Assembly: GCA_001414485.1 (NCBI GenBank)
Contig: LLEY01000001.1
Coordinates: forward strand, 620,001-684,000
Direction: 5' to 3'
From: Calycina herbarum
Taxonomy: Eukaryota; Ascomycota; Leotiomycetes; Helotiales; Pezizellaceae
DNA: 64,000 nt
Below are positions 57,932 through 64,000 of the stretch, piece by piece (position 1 is the first letter of the stretch; each line of letters begins with the position of its first letter). Made by a program: the position numbers and the translations under genes. The notes below the pieces were generated by a model, which ran no database searches, had not been told where the DNA came from, and saw only the letters and a program-made list of their open reading frames with translations.

Positions 57932-59587
57932 ATGTCGAACCTCGCCAATGTCCATGCGAAACGCAAAGGGAGAGCTTGGTACCATTGGTACTCAGCTGAA
58001 GACAGCCCCGAAGAGAAGAAACTCATCGTCAAACTTGATCTTCTCATTATCCCATATGCAGTAATTGCCTACTGGATCAAATACATAGACCAGTCCAATC
58101 TTAGTAAGTCACCCCGTCTTTATCGAAATGTACTTATTCTAACATCCCAAACAGCAAATGCATACGTTTCAGGTCTCAAAGAAGATCTCGGATTCGCCTC
58201 CAACCAGTTGGTTGAATTGAACTCCATGTACATAGCAGGAGCAGTAATAGGCCAACTCCCATTCACATTTTTATTTCCAATGTTTCCCATGAACTGGACG
58301 ATCCCAGCTCTGGAAGCTGGATGGGGACTTTTTACTCTATTACAATTTCGGACACAGACTTTTGCCGAATTGGCAGCTTATCGATTCTTGGTCGGTCTTT
58401 TTGAGGTGAGTTCTTATAATTCCAAGTCATAATACGTTGAACATACTGATTGAATATGCAGGCTGCTTTCTTCCCTGGTGTGCATTATGTACTAGGTGCA
58501 TGGTATCGAGGTGATGAACTAGGTCGCCGAGGAGGGGTATTCTACGTTGGGCAAATGCTTGGAACGCTTACTGCTGGTTTGATCCAAAGCGGGGCTTCTC
58601 AAAATCTCCATGGAGTACGAGGAATGGCAGGCTGGAGGTAAGCTCCATATCCCAACATGAAAACACAATTCTTACTCAAAGTTTTACAGATGGATGTTCA
58701 TAATCTCAGCTTTAATGACCATACCCGTCGCCATAGCCGGAGTCTTCATCTGGCCTGGTACCCCCGGAAAACCCAACAAGCTTTTCCTCTCTGACAAGGA
58801 ACTCGACCTCGCCATCTCCCGCCTCAAAGCTGTAAAATCAGACACCACCGAGAAACCCCACGAAACCCGTGTCCAACTTCTCAAACGCATCGCCACAGAT
58901 TGGAAAATCTACATCCTAACATTCTGGGCAATTCTCTTTTGGAATTCCGGTTCCACAGGTTACGGTGGTTATCTCCTCTGGTTGAAGAGTTTGAAACGCT
59001 TTTCGACACCGAAGGTAAATCAGTTGGGTAGCACCGCTCCAGCTCTTGGGATTTTCTACGTGCTTTTTGTGAATTTTAGTTCGGATTTGCTTTGGGGACC
59101 CAGTGGGGCCATTGCATTTGCACATGCCTGGAACTTCACCGCTATGATCATACTCGCTGTATGGAATGTGCCCGAGAGTGCGAAGTGGTTTGCATTTAAC
59201 TCTACCTATACGCAGGTTGCTATGAGTAGTGTTTTGTACGGATGGGCAAACGATATCTTAAGACATGATTCCGTGGAAAGAAGTTTTATACTTACGTTTA
59301 TGAATCTCATTGCGCAGAGCACGACAGCTTGGACTGGAATCTTGACATTCCCAACTGTGGAGGGACCGAGGTTCTTGAAAGGATGGACATTCTGTGCTGT
59401 TAGTTCTTTTGTTCTTGTGGTGTTTACTTATGCTGTTATTGGACCACTCTCGAGGAAATTGGAAAGGAAGTTGGCTGCCGAGAGTGAGGGGTTAGTTGGA
59501 GATACTGAGGAGAATATCAGTGTTAGTGAGAGGGAGTCTGCAAAGGGGCCGGAGCAGGTGAATGTTGCACCACAATTGAAGTTGTGA
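57932..59587 (+). CDS. MFS transporter, Dal5/allantoate permease-type anion:cation symporter
   Basis: Exons 57932-58103, 58155-58405, 58462-58637 and 58690-59587 give 498 aa. The family carries small organic anions (allantoate, nicotinate, pantothenate, etc.) with protons across the plasma membrane. Visible marks are the N-terminal EKKLIVKLDLLIIPYAVIAYWIKYIDQSNLT, then LGFASNQLVELNSMY, the AAYRFLVGLFEAAFFPGVHYVLG helix made across intron 2, and GWRWMFIISALMTIPVAIAG after the third intron. The central loop (PGKPNKLFLSDKELDLA) is typical, and the C-terminal tail is acidic. About 12 helices can be drawn. It is divergent from the monooxygenase, suggesting co-regulation. Confidence 0.93.
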
Positions 59588-60756
59588 TAGGCTTAGTGGT
59601 GGGAGTGTACAGGGAAATGAAAACAAATACTGTCATATAGTGTAACCTCGGAAGATATGAATCACCTTGAGAAAGCATGTCCATGTGAAGTGATTCAAAA
59701 TCTCATATCTAAACATCGAGCAAGGAAGTTCAGGACAATTCTATGAAGTCCAAGTACTCGTAAAGTAATTTACTACAGCGTTCGTGGCAGTTGAGAAGAT
59801 TCCTAGCTTAGTAAAATTTTTCTCAATGCTCGATTATCATACGGTGGGAATTTCAAAGAAAAGCCAGATTAAGACGAGGAAAATGCAGCAGAGTTCGCTG
59901 CACAAAGAATCAGTCATATTGCAGTTTTATGATGTATAGGTGACCTACGAAGAGCAAAGAAGCATGTGATTTTACCGTTGGTGGGCTCTATGTATAGCGA
60001 AGGATAAACATGTGGCAGCACCTCACAACATCTTACACCAAGCACTCAAATGAAATCGCGAAAATAAACCGAAAATTTCAGAAGAGCTTTCAGCTACTGG
60101 ATGATTCTCACATAGAAGGTTACGCGTTTTAGGGCTGTGTTGGTGGTTGCATCACTACACTGAGGCGGTGTCTTCAGGCCGATGACGAAGCCGGCGATCC
60201 AGTGGGAGCGCTGTATTTCAGTGGACCTCTCTGAACTTCAGGGCTCTACTGCCTTTTCATAGGTTCGTGTCATTGTTTCTTCAAAGCCCAACGCCGCTTA
60301 CAGGTTGCACAGCGAATCAGAAGCCTTTAGGGGACTTAACAACGCATTACCCTGCAGTCTCCACAATTTAGACCCCATCCTTACTACACTCGTGTTTTCG
60401 GCAGGTAACCTACAAATAGCACTAGAAAGAATAATCAGTACAATAACAACAAAAACAAACATTTAAGTTTACTTTATGGGTGCTAAGAAATAAGTCAGTG
60501 TTGCTCCTCAGTTGGAGCTTCAATGACGGAAGCGAATGAAGGATGAAATTTGCTCACTTCGACTGAATTTCTTTTGAAAATGGAATAGTGAAGTTTTGGT
60601 GAGAATTTCCAAGGCTTTTAGCCAATGAGATAGTAGAAAGCCCACTGCACGACAATTTGACTAGACACCTGCTGATAACTTCCAGTTCTCATCTATTCGG
60701 TGGAAGTACCGTAATGATAGTAAATAGCGGTACTTGAGAAGTGTGATAACTAGGTT
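59588..60756. other. Intergenic, no gene seen
   Basis: GGTAACCTACAAATAGC near 60404 is another copy of the short phrase repeated at 12.9, 13.0 and 17.1 kb. Confidence 0.4.
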
Positions 60757-60967
60757 AAACCTGGGCTTTGCTCCGAGAACAGTCGGCAACCAAGTGGATT
60801 CAACAACACTAGCACTAGTGCGATTTGAGTATTATAATTATAACTCAAATGGAACCCGAGCTATACTCTAGCTGTCTTATAAAAAAAGTTACATAAAGAG
60901 ACTTCTAGGTTATAGCGCATGTACAATTGAGAAAACCGCAGCTGTTCTCGGAGCAAAGCCCAGGTTT
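60757..60967. mobile_element. Inverted-repeat element (family B), 211 bp
   Basis: The ends are perfect inverted repeats of 26 bp: AAACCTGGGCTTTGCTCCGA... at 60757-60782 and its reverse complement ...TCGGAGCAAAGCCCAGGTTT at 60942-60967. The body holds a second dyad (ATTTGAGT ... ACTCAAAT near 60825-60850). It has no coding capacity and lies just downstream of the transporter at 61023 (3' side). Related end fragments occur near 10945 and 24820. Confidence 0.78.
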
Positions 60968-61022
60968 CTTACTATGCGGCTTACTCGAGATATCCAACCT
61001 CTACCCATCTCACCAAAGCCTA

Positions 61023-62889
61023 CTAAACAGCCTCCCCATTCTTCCCCAACCCAGAATAAAACTTCCTCTCCTCAAAAACCCTAACATCATCATCCCCAAA
61101 CACCCTACCCTCCTTCTCAGCCTGAATTCTCAGTCTCCGAATCCTCAAAACATCCCACTCAACATTCCTCGTCAACCACCAAGTCCACCCACTAGCGACG
61201 CCCCCAAGTCCAATAGCAGCAGCACAAATAGCAAAAGGGACTTTATACCCATTATGTGCATATTTCGATTGAAACAATTGAGGTCCAATGACACCACCTA
61301 CTTGTCCCACGGAACTTTGGAAGGCGAGTGTGAATGCTGTTCCTGTTGTTCCTTCGAGGGTTGATGAGCGCCCTGTTTTACGTTAGCTTTTGATCCAGCC
61401 AAGAGAGAAGAGAAAAGAAGGAAAGGGGGAAAAAAGAGGTAGAGAACTTACAAGCCCAGAAAGGAATAAAGTAAACACTATAAAACATAGTCCCCAAAAC
61501 AACCGCAACATAAACCGCAACTTTATCCCTCGTACTGGCAAGCACGATAAAGAATACCAAAGCCCCGGTACAAATTCCCATAATCATTGTCGGTCTCGTG
61601 ATATAAGCTCTCTTTAAAAACCAGCCCGCGAAAATAATCGCCAGGACTGTTGCAGCAGCAGGAGGAATATTGAGCAATTGGTTCCTTGGTAAACCTGCGA
61701 ATCCCAGAGATGTAGTGACGGTGGGTAATTGCCATGAAAGTCCATAGCCTCCGAGATTGGTAAGGATCTGAGAGAGCATGAAGGCGTATGTTTTCGGGTT
61801 CTTGATACTCGCCCAAACTTCTGCTTTTGAGAATGCGGAGTCTGCGGTCTTCGGTGCATTCTCACTCAACCTCAATTCCAAATACTCCTGTTCCCTCCTT
61901 ATCAACCACTTCCCACTCCTCTCACTCTTAGGATAATCTGGTAAAACCGCATACACAACCCCACTAAACAAAATCGTTCCAATGCCTTCAAGAAGATAGA
62001 CCCATTGCCAAGCGCTCATCCCCCCTTTCTTGTCGAGATAGGAAATTCCGTAGGCGAGGAGGGAACCGATGATCCCGGAACAATTTTGGAATCCAAACAT
62101 CCACATTATTGGTTTGCCCATTTCGTCGGAGCGATACCAGGAACAGAGTTGCGCGGCGAGTCCGGGGAACATTCCTGCTTCCATCATGCCGAGGAAGAAA
62201 CGGGCTGTATAGAGGCCTTCTTTATTTTTTACTGCTGCGTGACAGGCTAGGACTATGCCCCAGGAGAGGATGATGCGGAATTGCCAGTTTCTGGGTGTGG
62301 CTTTTTTGAGGAGCAGGTTGGAGGGGACTTCGAAGATGATGTATGATATCTGGTTCAAATGGTTAACTCTTCTTGGTAGTTTTCGCAGAGGAGCGACGAA
62401 CGAAGTATATAGATTGAACCCAATTATATTGATCGGAAGTCATGTTTAGTTGTTTGAGGATGTTTGAGGGTTGTCCTACTTGAAGGACTTTGACTGCTGC
62501 TGCATTGGTGTAATCGATCTAGGTCCCAATTAGCTGTCGTTCGACTCGAGTATGAAAGTCCCAGCTTAATCCCCCCCTTGATTACTAGAGTTTCGAGTTT
62601 ACGAAAAGGTCCAGGACAATTGAAAATTTTGCAACCCCCATGAAGAGCATTTCAAACTTACATTCTTAATGATATACATCAACCCGATCAACCAAAGAAA
62701 CCTCCAATCAACCTTCCTCCGAATAGCTTTATCCTCTTCACTCGTAAAAGTAGCAAGGAATGCCTTTCTATCAGCCGAAGAATCACTTCGCGGGCTCTCC
62801 AACTTCCCTACCAAATCCCCAACTACACCTACCTCTCCATCAAGAACTTTGACATTTTTCTCCCCTCCATCTTCGGATTCGGAACTCAT
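61023..62889 (-). CDS. MFS transporter, Dal5/TNA1-type anion:cation symporter (second)
   Basis: Model on the minus strand: 62889-62662, 62518-62402, 62349-61452, 61372-61023; 530 aa in phase. It has the family's opening IRRKVDWRFLWLIGLMYIIKN|IDYTNAAAVKVL, then QYNWVQSIYF|ISYIIFEVPSNLLL across intron 2, RFFLGMMEAGMFPGLAAQLCSWY, WQWVYLLEGIGTILFSGVV and, after the last intron, WRSSTLEGTTGTAFTLAFQSSVGQ. The N-terminus is acidic and cytoplasmic. The second intron uses a GTTCGT donor, unusual but with in-phase flanks. It resembles the transporter at 57.9 kb only at family level. Substrate unknown; small carboxylates or vitamins are typical. Confidence 0.92.
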
Positions 62890-63664
62890 GTTCTCTTAGG
62901 CAAAGTAACACTAAAAAAAGAAGATTTGTCTACTAAAAGTGTGAGATTTTAAGAAGGAAATGTTAAAACCCAAAGAACGAAAATATAAACAAAACACCAA
63001 AGAAAACTTGCCAACCCCATTATCCCAGCTTTCAACTATCGAATTTCGCAAGCTCAATTCTGTACTTAGCGTCTAACGTCTTCGGTCGCCTCTCATCCCA
63101 CTTTTATGGTTGCTGAATACCTTGCCTGCATGTATTGCCGCATATTCATATGTTGCAATCCATCCCTGTGTTGTGGTGATATATACTAGTAAGCACGCAA
63201 TATAGAACCCCTAAAAACCACCACCGCTAATTTCATTCCTTACCATACTCCGTACCCCCACTACAACAATACCCCGCATTTCCTATCAAGCTTTCTTATC
63301 GTAGACAAAAATATTTCGATAGTGAGGGATCTTGGCTAGGGCTGCATAGAGCGGAAAGTATCCCGAATAATTGGTATCGAAAAAGTGGATAAGAGGGGTT
63401 GTTGCGATCGCAGCGCTGTAAATGTTGAGATGGTAGCAATGAGAAGAATAATGACGTGCTAGAACTAATCGACGGCCAATTCCAGCGGGCAAGAAGATAT
63501 GGAATCGTATTGTGATATTGTGACATCTAAATTAGAGGGGTTAATTGAAGTGCTCCATTTTTGAAGTATTCATATTATGAAGACTTAATAGAACCCTTCA
63601 GTTGAAACTCCTACTCGAGCAACCAGAAAACCACAACAGTAGAATACCAAAAAATATCGAAATA
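62890..63664. promoter_or_regulatory. Divergent intergenic region between MFS transporter and NtaA-like gene
   Basis: No gene is seen. It should contain the promoters of both flanking genes. Short minus-strand frames near 63290-63520 are not protein-like. Confidence 0.4.
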
Positions 63665-64000
63665 ATGGCAGACCAAGATCCTAAAACAAAAACGAGCACC
63701 CCAGCTCCAAAGAAACAAATCCTCCTAAATGCCTTCGACATGTCCACGGTCGGACATCTAAGTCCAGGTCAATGGAAGGTACTTCCCCCCTGCCCCTCCA
63801 ACCAAAACAAAAAACTAAGAAAAGAACAACAGAATCCCAAAGATCGATCCGCAAACAAACGAGAATTAAAATACTGGACCGACCTCGCACAAATTCTTGA
63901 ACGAGGAGGAATCAATGCGCTCTTCCTGGCTGACACGTACGGGGGTTATGATACTTATGAAGGGAGTTTGGATAATTGTATTAGGAGGGCTGCGCAGTGG
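63665..64000 (+). CDS. FMN-dependent monooxygenase, NtaA/SnaA/DszA-type (5' part only)
   Basis: Exons 63665-63778 and 63833 onward, open to the window edge, give the first 94 residues. The opening KKQILLNAFDMSTVGHLSPGQWK and the continuation RELKYWTDLAQILERGGINA, LFLADTYGGYDTYEGSLDN match the nitrilotriacetate/pristinamycin/dibenzothiophene-sulfone monooxygenase branch of the bacterial luciferase-like superfamily, which uses FMNH2 supplied by a reductase. In fungi these genes are common in catabolic clusters. The C-terminal three quarters lie outside the window. Confidence 0.88.
   Translation, partial: MADQDPKTKTSTPAPKKQILLNAFDMSTVGHLSPGQWKVLPPCPSNQNKKLRKEQQNPKDRSANKRELKYWTDLAQILERGGINALFLADTYGGYDTYEGSLDNCIRRAAQW

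Overview
The window comes from a filamentous ascomycete (Pezizomycotina). It has spliced genes with short introns (mostly 45-140 bp, GT-AG, frequent CTAAC/CTGAC branch sites), a HET-domain gene, two fungal-rhodopsin membrane proteins, and an arg-2/cpa1-type carbamoyl-phosphate synthetase gene carrying an arginine attenuator peptide. There is also an AT-rich, TpA-rich block resembling RIP-mutated repeat DNA. GC outside that block looks moderate, and the overall picture would suit a Leotiomycete. That finer placement is an inference, since no marker gene allows a species call.

Layout. 0-8 kb: pantothenate kinase (+), an RBM5/RBM10-like splicing factor (-) and a divergently transcribed molybdopterin synthase large subunit (+). 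8-16.7 kb: a HET-domain gene (-), an SDR dehydrogenase (+), a Ser/Thr-rich secreted protein with duplicated 54-bp exons (-) and a prolyl-4-hydroxylase-like 2OG oxygenase (+). 17.6-22.4 kb: a multi-exon gene of unknown function (-), AIM11 (-) and tRNA-Arg(TCT). 23-30 kb: a hypothetical protein (+), electron-transfer flavoprotein beta (+) and a rhodopsin-domain protein (-). 31-43 kb: MITE-like inverted-repeat elements, an Acinus/SAP-like RNA-processing protein (+), cyclin L (+), the small subunit of arginine-specific carbamoyl-phosphate synthetase with its spliced attenuator uORF (+), and a gene-free AT-rich block at 40.3-42.6 kb. 43-53 kb: an NRK/uridine-kinase-like P-loop protein (+), a second rhodopsin-domain protein (+), a small secreted protein (+) and a Kre9/Knh1-like Ser/Thr-rich membrane protein (+). 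53-64 kb: three damaged loci, then a Baeyer-Villiger-type monooxygenase (-), two Dal5-like MFS transporters (+ and -) and the start of an NtaA/SnaA-type FMN monooxygenase (+).

How the genes relate. Most are independent housekeeping genes. Two sets may work together. RBM5/10-like protein, Acinus-like SAP protein and cyclin L all belong to pre-mRNA processing, although they are not adjacent. The right end (55-64 kb), with two different flavin monooxygenases and two organic-anion-type transporters, looks like a small uptake-and-degradation cluster.

The most notable observations are: the 24-codon arginine attenuator uORF split over three exons with a 13-nt central exon; a 43-nt exon encoding most of a RanBP2 zinc finger; a MITE family with about 30-bp terminal inverted repeats, one copy holding a nested 75-bp hairpin element flanked by TA; a second 211-bp element with perfect 26-bp inverted ends; and several loci whose coherent protein reading is broken by single-base losses, an 11-bp tandem duplication or an in-frame stop. 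I found no CRISPR array, phage or bacterial insertion sequence.
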